Positions 20,441 to 32,788 of a stretch of DNA of 64,000 nucleotides are shown here, piece by piece; the first letter of the stretch is position 1, and every line of letters starts with the position of its first letter. The position numbers were made by a program, and so were the translations under genes. Under the pieces are notes generated by a model. It did no database searches and was not told where the DNA came from. It was given only the letters and a program-made list of their open reading frames with translations. The DNA is from Prorocentrum cordatum (lineage: Eukaryota; Sar; Dinophyceae; Prorocentrales; Prorocentraceae), in contig CAUYUJ010018046.1 of NCBI GenBank assembly GCA_963575745.1, positions 27,501-91,500 on the forward strand, given 5' to 3'.

Positions 20441-21690
20441 ACCCAAGAATCTTGTGCGTAACACAAAGCGCGCTTCTATCTCCATATACTGCGCACCGCG
20501 GGGTAGTGCGGATAGGGGCCCGCGGAGCAAGCGTGCAGAGGCGCGCTGAAAAAGTTGCGGGGCACACTCGGCTTGAGGGGGTGATTGTGGTCGATGGGGG
20601 CGTAAGAACGCACCCGCTGGGGCCGTGAGCAGAGCTTCCTGAGGGACACGCAGTGCGTGAGGGGTGTGCCGAGATGTGAGGGCGGCTGCATGCGAACGTG
20701 AACGCAAACTCTGAGGCCGTACCTGTGGGTCACGAAATGTGTGAGTGGTCGGCCGAAATGGGGCGGGGGCTGGAAACGGACGCAAAACTTTAGGCCGTAC
20801 GTGGAGGTCCTTGTGGGGCACGAAGCGTTTGAGGGGTGTGCCGATACTGATGGAGGGACGGCGTGCGGACGTGTTCGTTGAGGTCGTTGTTGGAATTCCT
20901 TGTGAAGTGCGAAACGTGGGAGGGGTGCGCCGTGGGGCACGAAACGTGTGACGAATGTTTCGAACATTGCCGGGGCGGCATGCGGACGCATCCACCAGGG
21001 GAGTATGTGGAGCTCCTGTGGGGCGCGTCGCGTCTACGTAAGGGGTGTGTAGAAGGGAACGCGGGGCGGCGTGCGGACGCACCCATTATGGCCGTAGGGA
21101 AGGTCTTTCTGGGGGCACGAAAGGCGTGAGGGGCGTGCCGAAATGCGCGGGGGGCGGCACGCAAACGGACCCACAGGGGGGCCGTAGGTGGAGATTCGCG
21201 CGAGGCAAGACGTGTGAAGGGCAGGGGGCGGCACCTGCACGCGCAGACTGGGGCCGTAGGTGGAGCTCTCTGTAGGGCAAGACACACGTAAGGGGCGTGG
21301 CGACATTGGCGAGGGGCTTGCATGCGGACGCACTCACTGGCCACATGTGGAACTCCTCGTGGGGCACGGAACGTGTGAAGATGTGCTGGGCCAGGATCCT
21401 CGCGAGGGATGTGCCAGCATGGGCGCTGTGCCGCCATGTGGACTTTCCAACCGAGGCGGTATTTGGATCTCCCCGTGGGGACACGATCCTCGTACTAAGG
21501 GGTGCGCCGACGTGAGCGCGGTACGGTCATACGGATTTTCCCACAGGGTCCCTTTATGGGGCCAGGTTCTTCGTGAGGGGGGCGCCAGAGTGGGCGCGGT
21601 ACCACCATGCTGATATCCCCAATGAGGCGTCGGTGGGGCTTCCTATGGAGCCATGAAGTGCATGAGAGGTGTGCCGGAGTGAATGCGGAG
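20441..21690 (-). repeat. Diverged satellite array, about 14 units near 75-115 bp
   Basis: The words CCGTAGGTGGAGCTC and GGGGCACGAAACGTGTGAGGGGTGTGCCG recur with variation. They are reverse-complement relatives of the 17.1-18.1 kb satellite. Units are more diverged than there. The open frames in it are repeat artefacts. Confidence 0.7.
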
Positions 21691-22500
21691 AGCAGAGACA
21701 AGAAAAGGATGCGGAGGAGAAGAGGAGGCGAGAAGGACGAGAGGCGTGAGATGCATGGCGCTGCGGAGAGAAAGCGAGGATCCAACAACACACGAGGGTT
21801 ATGACAGACATGACAAACACGAGCATTAAGAAGAGAAGGAGGAGGAGGGGGATGAGGCGAAGGATGACGAAGGGGAAAGGGAAAGGCGGAGAAGAGAGGG
21901 CAAGGAGACTCGGCGTTGCGGACGCCCAACGAGGACCCAATTCCACAGGAGGGATGGGAACAAATATGCGTTCATCCGTAGCCCGTCGCAGACCAGGAGC
22001 AGCGACAAGGACATGGAGAGCGACGGCGAGGAAGCGGGCGAGGCCTCGCGAGGGTGAAGTCAGAGAAGGGTATGTTGAGACATGGCCACCATCCTCTTCC
22101 CTGCTCCACCCTCGTTCGGGAAGAACCGCCGATGCCTCAACTGGTCCTCCGATGATTGCCTGGGCGGCGCGGGGAAGGGGAGCCGACCCGGCGCTGGACC
22201 AGGTCGGGCACGTCTCCGGCTCAGGACATTGGCATGTGTTCAAAAGGGGTGTAACATGCAGAACGGAGGAGAAGGAAGAACGTGTGCAGGAGGAGGAACA
22301 AGAGAACCACGAGTAGAGAAAATCGAGCATGGGTATGCCTGATGAATTTTGTTTGACACATTGCTTGTTCAGCGGGTGTCGTCGCAGATATCTGTCCCAC
22401 ACACGTTTTCAACTTCGGTGACCATTTTTGTGATCAAAGTTTCGTGGGTTGGTCCCCGAGCAAACTCATTGAAGCCTTGGTCGGGGCAAGAACTGCACGC
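21691..22500. other. Purine-rich tract and unassigned sequence
   Basis: 21700-21900 is GA-rich. A 282-codon minus-strand frame spans 21554-22402 but its Leu/Ser/Pro-rich composition follows the pyrimidine-rich complement, and I recognise no domain. Confidence 0.35.
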
Positions 22501-22504
22501 CCCT

Positions 22505-22572
22505 CGCTTACTCTCTCTCTCTCTCCCTCTCTGACTCTTTTTTTTTTTTTCTCTCTCTCTCTCTCTCTATCC
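22505..22572. repeat. CT microsatellite with T run
   Basis: CTCTCT repeats interrupted by a run of T. Confidence 0.9.
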
Positions 22573-24112
22573 GGCCCTTGATGATGATGCCGCCGCTGGG
22601 CAACGCTGTTGTGGAGGCGGAGGAGGCGGGCGCTGAGCCGTGGGTGACACGAGCCGTCGCCACGGGTGACTGCGGCCCCGAGCCCCGACGGCGGCGTGGC
22701 CGACGCGGGAGCCGAGGCCGTGCGTCGCCTGCCCTCCGTGCTGGCCTGTCGCGCCGTGCCCAGCGCCGCTGGCGTGCGTCCTGGAGGCAGCGGCTGCCGC
22801 GCTTCCTCCCAGGCTGCTGGTCAGGTCCGAACCCACGGCGGGCTACCTCGTGCCAGTGCTCGTCACCGAAGTGAAGTGGCCAGCTGGAGGTGCCAGCGGT
22901 TGACGACGCGCAGCGGTCGAGGTTCAGGGCCCGCAACGGCGGCTGAAGTGATCTCCGCCGAGCACGATGGCAGTGGTGCCAGGGCGACGCGGCCAGGCAC
23001 CGTGCGACACGGCGGCGGTCGAGTGGGAACGTTTGATGCTAGGCGCTAGGCGGCTGCTTCCTCGCGAGGCATGAAGATTCGGCGTGTATCACCCGTGTAT
23101 CATCAGTTCTTGCTGACGGTGTCTTCGAGCTCGCCGACGGTCTCAGTCTTGACACCAGATGGGGGCCGTTATGTCATTGCATGATGGGGCTGCAGCGTGC
23201 CAGCCCGGTGCGCTGGTCGAGCTAATGCCAGGATTTCGACTCTCTGCCAGGATCGGCGCGGCGGCGTAGTGGTTTCGGCGCTGCCCTCGCGTCAACAAGA
23301 TACCATATTTCTCTGATGCACGAGGGGAAGGGTGGTCGATCGAGCACGCTGCCTCGTGAACCTTCGAGCCAAGAGCGGCGGTGTTGTCCAATGCCAAGGT
23401 GGTGCGAGTGAGCGAATCCGCGAGGGACCTCTCGCCCGAGCCGCCCAGGGCGCTTGGTGCGGGCGGCGCAGCCCCCGGGGTGATCGCCGATGGCGCTGGT
23501 GGGGGCGAGAGAGCCACTTGGGGCCTTCGCCCCTTCGTCGAGGTCTGGGTGCCAGCCGACCCAACGGGCGTGCGTGAGATCGGCTTCGCTGTCGAGCTCG
23601 ACCAGCGAAACCCGCTGCCAGGTGGCTTGTACGCGTTGATGTAGGTCGGCGGCAGAATGGATCGATCTTAGCGCATGGCAATCGAGGATCCGCCCGCGCT
23701 CATCAAGCGCAGGCGGGCGCTCCTGGGCCGCGTTGGAAATGATGCAGCCAATCGCGCGCTTTGGTCCACGCCAGCGGGCGGCGCGTCCACTCCCGTCGAC
23801 GCCGAGTGAGGAGTCGCGCGCGCCGCAATGAGCCACGACCCGCGCGGCCAGAGGTATGCGGATTTAAGAAATGTGTTGGCCAAGAGTGTTATCGGGAATA
23901 TGCCGAGGCCCGTCCCATGCTTCAGCGTTCAAGTGCCATGCATCGCCATGGCGGGTCTCTTCGGCCTTGGTTCCAGGCTTTTGGCCGCGAGGAGGGCGTG
24001 GACGTTGGCGACCGCGGCCTTCGCGACAGGGGCTCCCTAGTCAACGCGCTGCAATACGGAACGGTCTACGACCAGCTCAATCTGGCAGCGTTGGTCAGGG
24101 CGGAGATGTACA
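22573..24112. other. GC-rich unique region, no gene assigned
   Basis: Both strands have moderately long open frames (23222-23836 minus, 23381-23644 plus) with normal amino-acid mixes. They overlap each other, so at most one is real, and neither shows a motif I know. This is the most gene-like single-copy sequence in the 16-32 kb interval. Confidence 0.3.
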
Positions 24113-24155
24113 TACACACTCATATATATATATATATATACACACACATATCAGC
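24113..24155. repeat. TA/CA microsatellite
   Basis: ACACACTCATATATATATAT then ACACACACA. Confidence 0.9.
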
Positions 24156-24249
24156 CGAACTCAACCTCGCGCGGACGCAAACGCGGCGTTGGGCCGTGGG
24201 CCGCCCAGCCAGTTTCGCGCGGGCGCCAAAGCAGCGCCCGCCCCGCCCG

Positions 24250-24560
24250 CTACCCCAGCGGGGGTACGCTTCTCACACGTATCGTGCCCCACAGGGCGCT
24301 CTCTTTGCGGCCTCAGTGGGTGCGTTCGCACGCCGCCGCCCCGCCCATTCCCACACGCTTCTCACACGCTTCGTGCCCAATCTAGGGAGCTCCACCGGCA
24401 GTCCCAGGGGCACCACCGCATGCCGCAGCCTCCCCATTTCGGCGTATCCCTCGCACGAGTGGTGCCACCGTTGGAGTGAATCCACATACGGCCCCAGTTT
24501 GCGCACCCGCATGCCGCATCCTGCCCATGCCGACATCCCCCTCGCAAGGGTCATGCCCCA
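24250..24560 (+). repeat. Third array of the TCGTGCCCC satellite
   Basis: Three to four units with TTCTCACACG, TCGTGCCC and GGAGCTCCACC, plus GCACCCGCATGCCGC. Same family as 17.1-18.1 kb and the reverse of 20.4-21.7 kb. Confidence 0.65.
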
Positions 24561-27300
24561 CCCGGGCCCAGCGCGTTCTTCGTCTTGAATGCAAAGGTTT
24601 TTTGTCCACATTTCCCCGCGGCGCACCCTTCGCGAAAGGAGGGCCACGCCTTTTGCCACGCGCAGCTGCACGGGGCTGAGCCCATCGCCAGGCCTATGGT
24701 TCGTGTTAGGCCCTGGAGCGGCTCTTTCGGCATCCTGTTGTATCGAAGGGCCTCTTTGATCTGTACTGTGACGAGAGGGTCAGACAGCGCGTAAGTTTCA
24801 AACTTTGGAGAAGTATTTATTGAGGTTGGCATTTGCCGGCTGCTTCTTGGCCTTCTCATCGTCGTCTTTCGATGAGTGGGGCCGGCCAGTCATGAGAACA
24901 CGTCCAAGTTTTGCCGCGGGCCAGGTTGGCGGATACGATTACTCGTATTCACGCTTGCGTTTGATTCGTGATTATGTTTTGGTGCGCGAAGCACGCGCAA
25001 GCGAAGTCGCATTCTCGCTCGTGCAATGACACACGGTATCGTGTTCGTTTTCGTGTTCCTCATTAGCAATCTCGTTACCGTTGACGCCCTTATTGTTGTC
25101 CAGATTGCCAAATATACCCCTAACTCTTACCAGCCAAGCGCCGTTGCAACGCACAGCTTGCCACACAAAACTTACCGCACTGCACATGCAACTTACAAAC
25201 TTCAACATCCAGTCACAACCTACCTCCGAACACGCCATTTACCACATACCACCTCTAGCTTGTGTTTTACGCATGACCCCATTCGCATTTCTACATCCAC
25301 TATCCTTACACGTGACCCTCTGAGAGTTAAAGGGTCTCCTGGTCGGGTGCGGTGGTCGCGAATCCGACCAGGTGTGCGTGTTCAGCTTGGGCGACGCCAT
25401 CTGCGAGGAGAGACACATGCTTACACTTGCCAGCCTCATCGTGGATTAGAAGAGCGCGGAGCAGCCTCCAAATGTTTATGTCGCGTTTGTGTCATAAGGC
25501 ACAGTTGCGTGCAGTCACGTTGTGAGTTGACGTGCGCGGTCATTAGGAGTGAATTCGTTCGAAGTTCGGCCCCATGTGAATCGAAATGCGCTTCGACTCC
25601 GGGCCCCCCTTCCTCCAATGGCGGATAGTGATGCTCGGGGGTTGCGTGGGTTTGCATACAAATTTCTCAGCGTTCTTCTTCGGTGTTGTCATTATTTTCT
25701 TGATCGTAATCCCTCTTTCGTACTTATCATTCGTTCTCCTCGTCTACAGAGGCTTTTAGCGGTGTAGTGCAGTGTGTTGCAGATGGCCCGCTCATTCATA
25801 CCTTTTTCGTCCTTATCCTTTGTTCCCTTCCATCCTCCTGCCGCTCCACAGGTCTCCAAGAATGTAGCGCAGATTGTCCATTGCCCTGAGACCATGTGCG
25901 TCAGGTGAAAACCACCCGACCGCACCACGCCAGCCCAACGATGCAGACATGTTCGGAGGGTTCGCAGGCCTGGTCCACGGAGGCCCCGTGGTGAAGGAAG
26001 GTCGTTCCTCGGCCCCGCCCACAAGTCAGCGAATGATCTGCGGCGGTAGCGTGCGCTGCCCTGCCGAGGTCTCTAGGTCACCCGCAGGGGCGCGAAGATA
26101 ACAGCGCTTCGCGCGTCGCGGCGCGGGCGAGAGCAGCTGCCCTTTCCAAAAGGGGGCCGGCGCGAGGGCGCGAGGGTAACCGTGCCTTGCGGTGCGCGAA
26201 GCGCGAAGTTAGGCGGCCGAGAAGATTGCCGCGCAATTTTTTGTGAGGCGGAAGCCGTGGTTGCGCAGCACTGGGGGTCGCTTGCATGCCCAACCTTGCC
26301 GCCACAGGCCCCTTCGACTACTTCGGCGAGGCGGTGGTAAACGGCTCCTCGCGCCAGGGGCCCCCCCCCCCCCCAAGACGTTTTTGTTCATAGGGGGAGG
26401 CCGTCAGACGGCTTGCGAGGCCAGCGGCGCGCACCAGGGGGTGGGGCGACGCAGGACATCGCGACAGCACCGGTTTGTCTACACTGTCTGTCTTCCCCAG
26501 CACCTGGACAGGTAAAAGACCACTCAGGATCAAAAACCGGCCCCAGGGAAGGGTTCGGAATTCACAGGGGCCTACGTCAAGGAAAAATGCGACGTCGGAA
26601 GAGGAGAGGGTGGGGCAAGGGGGACGGCCTGTAAGGAGGCAGGGCCCAGAGGCTGTTAAGAAGCCTTCCTAGAAGGCAGGAGGGCTGTAGTAAGCAACGT
26701 GCCTTCGTAGGTCGCCCCCCTCGCCTCATCCTTTCATGCGCGCCGCCATTCTTCACGAATGTGAGTGCGGTACCGCTACCGCTCATGATCGCTGAATGGA
26801 CGGTCAGATGGCGTCGCACAAGACGTGCATTGCGCTGACCCACGCCGTCGGTTTCGCAGAAGTGCCGGAAGGGCCTCCGTGCCCCCGGCGGCTGCGCAGG
26901 CGTGATGGTAGCTTCACAATTGGAGGGGGGACGGGATGAGGCAGGGGCGCTCCTACGAGTTGGCCGATGACTGCGTGCACCTGGCGCCGAGTTGCTTTAC
27001 AGACCTGGCCAACAGGCGATCGGTGGCTTCACGCACTGCACTGCTTAAAAGGGAGCAGGGAGAGGGAAGGGACGCCAGGGACGGGGGGAGGCGGGGCGGG
27101 TCTTCGGGCGCGCCCTCCGCCGGGCGAGGACGACGAGGAGGACTTGGAGCCTGGACCCACGACAAAGTTTGAGCTGATCACTCTGGACGACTGGGAGCCG
27201 GCCGCTCAGCAAGCAGGTGGCCTCAGGAACGAGTTCTCGTGTGAGAAAATTGAGCCCAGCGCCGATCCAGAAAATTCGCGCGGACCTTCGACAGTTTCTG
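24561..27300. other. No gene seen
   Basis: Mixed sequence. Frames up to 200 codons (25026-25628 plus) start with a hydrophobic stretch but show no family features afterwards. There is a C run at 26360-26374. I support no gene here. Confidence 0.3.
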
Positions 27301-27600
27301 TTTATGAAGCCGTTCATCGAGTTTATTGGGCTCCTGTGGGGCAGTATTGGGCTTGTCTTGAGCTTTTTTGGGCATTCTTGCGTGCAACAGCACTCCTGGA
27401 GCTTATTTGGACTGTGTTGGGCTTCTCTGGGGCAGTCTTGTAGGCCCATTGGGGCCGTCTTCGGTCATCTTGGCGCACTCCTGGGCGGTCTTGGGGCCCT
27501 TTTGGCAGTCACGAGTGTCCCGTGGGGCCCTCTCCTGTCGTCTTGGGGCCTTCTTGGACCATCTGGGGCCCTCCTGGGCAGGCTGGGTCCATCCGCAAAC
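27301..27600 (+). repeat. TCTTGGGGCC-type minisatellite
   Basis: Variants of GGGCTTCTTTGGGG and CTTGGGGCCCT repeat irregularly. Same family as 191-730. Confidence 0.65.
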
Positions 27601-28160
27601 TGTTTTCCTGCACTGCGCTGTGTTTCTTGGCGCTCCTGGACGAAGTCGGAGCGTGTAGGTTTCCTGTGTCTAACCCATTTCGTTGACCAGCAGGATCCTG
27701 TGCTTGGCGGGTAGGTGTGCGTCGGGGCCTCGCTCACGGGTGTTTGTTCATGCTCCATCGCGTTGCCGTGCGGTGGGACCCTCTTTATGCGTGTTGCAGC
27801 GCCGCGTGCGCGCATTGTATCAGAAACTAGTGTGAAGGCCTTACGGTCGGTGCCGCCGACCCAGAAGGCCAAAGACGACGACCACGTTGACAACGACAAC
27901 GACGAGCTGATGGCACTGCCACAGGCTCGGGACATCGGGCCAACGGTGGAGGAAGGAGGAGGAGGAGGAGGAGGCGGACGAGGAGGAGGAGGCGCAGGAG
28001 GAAGAGGGGGAGGGGGAGGAGGACAAGCTAGGTGCGCTCGCGTCATATCTGACGTCCTATCCCTCCCTCCCATCCCTTACCATGGCGTAGATTTTTCTAT
28101 TCGCGCAAATCGGATGTCATAGCACGGCAAAGCATTTCATGGCATAGCATGGTGGTGAAG
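27601..28160. other. Unassigned, with GGA run at 27953-28022
   Basis: No gene is supported. The GGA run makes a poly-Gly/Glu frame. Confidence 0.4.
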
Positions 28161-28164
28161 GTCA

Positions 28165-28860
28165 ACGCGTAGCATGACATAGCATGGAGTGGCGACGCCC
28201 CAAGGTCCAAAAGGTCAATGAATCGACACCGGATGCGTAATCACTTCCGATGGTCGTTTCGGGGAGACATTTTCTAGGTTTTGGGGCCTATTTGGAAGGA
28301 CCGGATATCATGCCGTGGCATGGCATTCGTAATAATGACGCCAGCGCTGCAGCGGGAGCATGATTCGGAACGAACGGAAGCGAGGAAATGAGGCCAGCGC
28401 TGCAGCTGGAGCACGATTCGGAACGAGCGGTAGCCCAAAAACGAGGCCCGCGCTTCAGCGAGAGCAGCAGTTCGACAAAAAAACAAGCGCGGAAGCGCGG
28501 AAATGAGGACGCGTAGCTTCACATAGCATGGCGTGGCGACGCCCCAGAGTTTGGGAAGAGCTTATGCGGCCCAAAACATCAACGAATCGACACCGGATGT
28601 GTAATTATTTCCAAGTTGTTTCGGAGGGGGCATTTTCTAGTTTTGGGGGCCGACTTGGAAGAACCGAAAACCATGCCGTGGCATCGCGCTGAAAATAATG
28701 ATGCCAGCGCTGCAGCAGGAGCACGATTCGGAACGAGCGGACGCGCGGAAATGAGGCCACCGTTGCAGCGGGAGCACGATCCGGAACGAGCGGTAGGCCG
28801 AAAATGAGGCCAGCGCTTCAGCGACAGCAGCATTTCGACAACAAAAAAACGAAGCGAGTA
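28165..28860. repeat. Tandem duplication of a ~355-bp unit with ~50-bp inner repeats
   Basis: The block 28175-28500 (GTGGCGACGCCCC, then GAATCGACACCGGATG, then CATTTTCTAG, then the inner repeat) recurs at about 28530-28855 in the same order. The inner unit contains GCCAGCGCTGCAGC and GAGCACGATTCGGAACGAGC and occurs two to three times per block. Confidence 0.8.
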
Positions 28861-28959
28861 CCCAACTCCCGGGAAGCCTGTGTGGAAACAACCAGTACGC
28901 GGAGGGGGCCGGACATCCCCCGGACGCCACCGTATTATATAGTGGAGTTGTGGAAGAGG

Positions 28960-29335
28960 AGGAGCAGCAGCAGTAGCAGCAGCAGGAAAGAGGATCATGA
29001 AGAAATGGAGGAGGAGGAGGAGGATAACGGAGGAAGAGCAGGAGGAGGAGACGGAGAAGAAGCGGAGGCGGAGGAGGAGGGGGAGAGGAAGGAAGAGGAG
29101 GAGAAGGAGCAGGAAAGAGGACAAGAAAGAAAAGGAGAGGAGGAGGAGGAAGAGGAGGACGGGAAGAATGACGACGAAAAGGAGGAGGAAGAGGAGGAGG
29201 AGGAGGAGGAGGAGGAGGACGAGGTGGAGGAGGAGGAGGAGGAGAGAGGATAAAGGAGAGAGGAGATAATAGAGAGGAAAGGGGAAAATACTGAGGAGGA
29301 GGAGGAGGAGGAGGAGGAGGAGGGGGGTAGATGGG
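28960..29335. repeat. GGA/GAG purine array
   Basis: Near-pure GGA and GAG triplets with short interruptions. Long open frames on both strands (including a minus-strand frame of more than 500 codons rich in Pro, Ser and Leu) are artefacts. Confidence 0.9.
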
Positions 29336-29344
29336 GAAAAGGAA

Positions 29345-29465
29345 AACCGTTGGTTTCCTCGGGGGCTTGGGCCAGGGCTTGGGCCGGGGCCGCGGGCCGG
29401 GGCCGGGGCCGGGGCCGGGGCCAGGGCAAGAACCCAGGCCGGGGCCGAAGCTGGGGCCGGGCTGC
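29345..29465. repeat. GGGGCC hexamer tract
   Basis: GGCCGGGGCC repeats with a few substitutions. Confidence 0.85.
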
Positions 29466-29779
29466 GACTTCTCCACATGAACGACCGCCGCTTTGGGAGG
29501 GCCACGCGTCCCCGGGACACTCCTCCCCATGATCCCCCCGGGACGTCCCCTGGGACCCTCCCGGGGACCAACCCCAGGTCCCCACAAGGCCCCCCCTTTG
29601 GCGGGGAAGGGGCATAGAGAGGGGGGGTCCTTTCGACGTAATTCTAGACGCTTCGCGTATCCCCACCAGCCCGTCCAGAAATGAGTCCCAGGGGAGTGGA
29701 GGTTATGAGGGAAGCGGGGGAGCATGCAGAAGAACAAAGGGCGGGGTGAGCCGCCATATACCCCAAGAGGGGGAGGATG
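29466..29779. other. No gene seen
   Basis: C-rich spacer between repeats with nothing recognisable. Confidence 0.35.
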
Positions 29780-30240
29780 TAGGAGGAGCCGTCGTCGTCG
29801 GAGTAGGAGGAGGAAGAGGAGGAGCAGGAGGAGGAGCAGGAGGAGGAGGAGGAGGAATAGAAGGAGGAGGAGATGGAGGACTGCGAGGACGAGGAGGACG
29901 AGAAGGCGGAAAAGGAGAGGAGGAGGAGGAGGAGGAGGAGGAGGGGGAGGGGGAGGAGGGAGGAGGAAGAAAAAGAGGAGGAGGAGGAGGAGGAGGAGGA
30001 CAATTGCGAGCTTGGGGGCCTCTTGGGCCGTCCTTGGGGCCTCTTGGCGGTCCCAGGGGCCTCTTGCGTATCTCGGGGAGCCTCTTGTGGCCTCTTGGGG
30101 GTCTCTTGGGGGCCTCTTGGAGGCCTCTTGGGAGCCTCTTGGGGCCTCTTGGGGCGCTCTTGGGGCGCTCTTGGGAGCCTTCGAGGCGCTCTTGGGGCCA
30201 TATTGGAGGAGATCTATCAAAGAAGGGGGTAATTATCACA
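29780..30240 (+). repeat. Composite repeat: GGA array then TCTTGGGGCC minisatellite
   Basis: A GGA/GAG array (to about 30000) is followed by CTTGGGGCC units to about 30200. It ends with GGGGCCATATTGGAGG and ATCAAA, like the end of the comparable array at 315-345 (GGGGCCATCTTGGAGG then ATCAAA). The order matches 1-350. Confidence 0.75.
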
Positions 30241-30384
30241 TTCCGTGCCCCCGATAAGACAGGATCCCCCCCTTAACCCATGAGCGTTGGAGGTCGAACT
30301 TCATCAACGACGGGGAAAATACGAATCGAAGTTGAGATTTTCCGATGATGAGCAGCGTATTCAACACCCTACATCATATTATGA
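30241..30384. other. No gene seen
   Basis: Short unique spacer. Confidence 0.4.
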
Positions 30385-30498
30385 CGACGACGATTACTAA
30401 TACCACCACCACGACCACTAAGACCACTACTACTACTGCTGATACGATTATTTCTACTACTACGACTACTAAAATTACTAGGCTACTAGGCTACTAGG

Positions 30499-30545
<47 letters not shown>

Positions 30546-30552
30546 GCTACTT

Positions 30553-30588
<36 letters not shown>

Positions 30589-30820
30589 TTACTACTACTA
30601 CTACTACTACTATAAAAGTCCTACTGCCGATATTACTAATATTATCACATCGATTACGATTCTTGCGAATTGCTAGCAAGACTTCGAGTACTAGTGGCAC
30701 TACTATCACGGGTACCACTACTACCAGCACTACTACTATTACTACTAGGACTACTACGACTACTACTGCTATTACTACTACTACTACTACTACTATTGCT
30801 ACTACTACTACTACTACGCA

Positions 30821-30855
<35 letters not shown>

Positions 30856-30928
30856 CTGCTACTACTACTACTACTACTACTGCTACTACTACTACTACGA
30901 CTACTACTACTACTGCTGCCAGTACCAG

Positions 30929-30968
<40 letters not shown>

Positions 30969-31037
30969 GCTGTTGTCAGTACTACTACTAGTGCTACTAC
31001 TACTACTACTACGACGACTACTACGATTACTATTGCG

Positions 31038-31074
<37 letters not shown>

Positions 31075-31254
31075 ACTACCACTACTACCACTACTACTAC
31101 CACTACCTAGTACCACAACTACGACTACGACTACTACGACTACTAGTATTGTGATTGCGACTACCACTATTATTACTACGACCATTACTACGACCACTAC
31201 TACGACTACGGCTACTACCACGACGACTACTACCACTACAACTACGACTTCCAG

Positions 31255-31287
<33 letters not shown>

Positions 31288-31497
31288 GACTATTTGTCCC
31301 ACGACTTGTATTATGACTGCCACTACTACTACAAAAGTCCTACTGTCGATACTACTAATATTAACACATCGATTACGATTCTTGCGAATTGCTAGCACGA
31401 CTTCGAGTACTAGTGGCACTACTATCACGGGCACCACTACTACCAGCACTACTACTATTACTACTAGGACTACTACGACTACTACGACTACTACTAT

Positions 31498-31539
<42 letters not shown>

Positions 31540-31839
31540 GACTACTACTATTACTACTAGTAGTACTACTACTACTATCACGACTACTACTACGACTCAG
31601 ATTACTAATATATCTAGTACTACTACTATTATTATTGTGACTACGACTACCACCATACTTGTTATTGCTACTTTCACGATTGCTACTACCACTACGACTA
31701 CGACTACGATTGTTACTACGACGACTACTACTACTACTACTACTGTTACTACTGCTACTACTACTATTACTACTACTACTACTACTACTACTATTACGAC
31801 TACCACGGCTACTACTACGAATACTACTACTACTACTAT

Positions 31840-31875
<36 letters not shown>

Positions 31876-32022
31876 CGCGTCTACTACTACCACGACAACT
31901 AAGAATACGACCCCGACGATTACTACTACTACGACTACCATTGCTACGGTTACTACCACATGTATTATTATTTCAATACGACTACGAGTACAAACGCGAC
32001 TACGAATACTTTTTTTTTCCTG

Positions 32023-32057
<35 letters not shown>

Positions 32058-32070
32058 GCTACTGCTGCTA
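30385..32070. repeat. ACT/CTA trinucleotide array with internal duplication
   Basis: About 1.7 kb of ACT triplets with point changes. A non-repeat block of about 155 bp starting AAAAGTCCTACTG occurs twice, at 30614 and 31333 (offset 719). Poly-Thr, poly-Leu and poly-Val frames are artefacts. Confidence 0.92.
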
Positions 32071-32328
32071 CTCTTACGATTGTTCTTACTACTCATACGG
32101 CTGCCAGTATTTCTTGTACTTTTACGACCACCCTGATTTTCCTTTTAATTTTACTATTGCGAAAGTTATTTTACTAATTCTACTGCTTCTCAATTTTAAC
32201 TATCGGACGTTGGGGGGTGGTATCGCAGTGAAACGGAGACCCCCCACCGGGAAATCGGTTTCGGTTTCGCGTTCGTGTCGTGCCTGCGGGCGAGGCGAAG
32301 CTGCGTGTGATCCTCATATAGGCCGAAG
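32071..32328. other. No gene seen
   Basis: Transition from the array into GC-rich sequence. No gene supported. Confidence 0.35.
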
Positions 32329-32512
32329 TAGGAGCGAAAGTCCCTTCTCCGTCCGCCGGCGGCCGGGAGGTGTCCCAGTTGGGCCGGGCGGTGTCCCGGG
32401 TGTCCCGGGTGTCAGTAGGAGCGAAAGTCCGTTTCCCGTCCGTTGGTGGCCGGGAGGTGTCCCAGTTGGGCCGGGCGCTGTCCCCGGTGTCCCGGGTGTC
32501 CGGGGCGTCCCG
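32329..32512 (+). repeat. Tandem pair of ~87-bp units
   Basis: TAGGAGCGAAAGTCC ... GGGAGGTGTCCCAGTTGGGC occurs twice, starting about 32329 and 32415, each ending in short GTGTCCCGGG repeats. Confidence 0.85.
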
Positions 32513-32539
32513 GCGCTAGCGCATCTTGGTACTTTCAGA

Positions 32540-32788
32540 ATTCATTTGTTCGGCGCTTGCGGCGGGCTTTCTTATCCAATCCAGCTTACCTTATCCAATC
32601 CATCTTGTGCAATCCTATCCACCTTATCGTATCCAACTCATATCGTCCCATGTAATCGTATCCCACAAAATTCCACCCAACCCAATCAATTCATTTGTTT
32701 CTGCGCCTGCGGCGGGCCAATCCAGTCCATGTTATATCATCCAAATCATTTCGTCCCGTCCAACCCATCCAATTAACTCTTATCCAAT
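32540..32788 (+). repeat. TTCATTTGTT / ATCCAATCC module repeats
   Basis: Two modules about 145 bp apart start TTCATTTGTT, carry a GCGC(T/C)TGCGGCGGGC hairpin, and continue as degenerate ATCCAATCC pentamers. The same modules fill 44840-45200. This tract lies directly upstream of the spliced leader. Confidence 0.75.

Noticed and set aside
23222-23836. Minus-strand frame of 204 codons
   Set aside because: Overlaps an equally plausible plus-strand frame and shows no motif; left as unassigned.
25340-25375. tRNA-like B box (GGTCGCGAATCCGACC)
   Set aside because: The loop is six bases, not seven, and no matching acceptor or anticodon arm is present.
28637-30220. Minus-strand frame of about 527 codons
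   Set aside because: Pro/Ser/Leu-rich translation of GGA arrays and GGGGCC tracts; no domain.
31151-32776. Long open frame of about 540 codons in the ACT array
   Set aside because: Poly-Thr sequence caused by a stop-free trinucleotide repeat.
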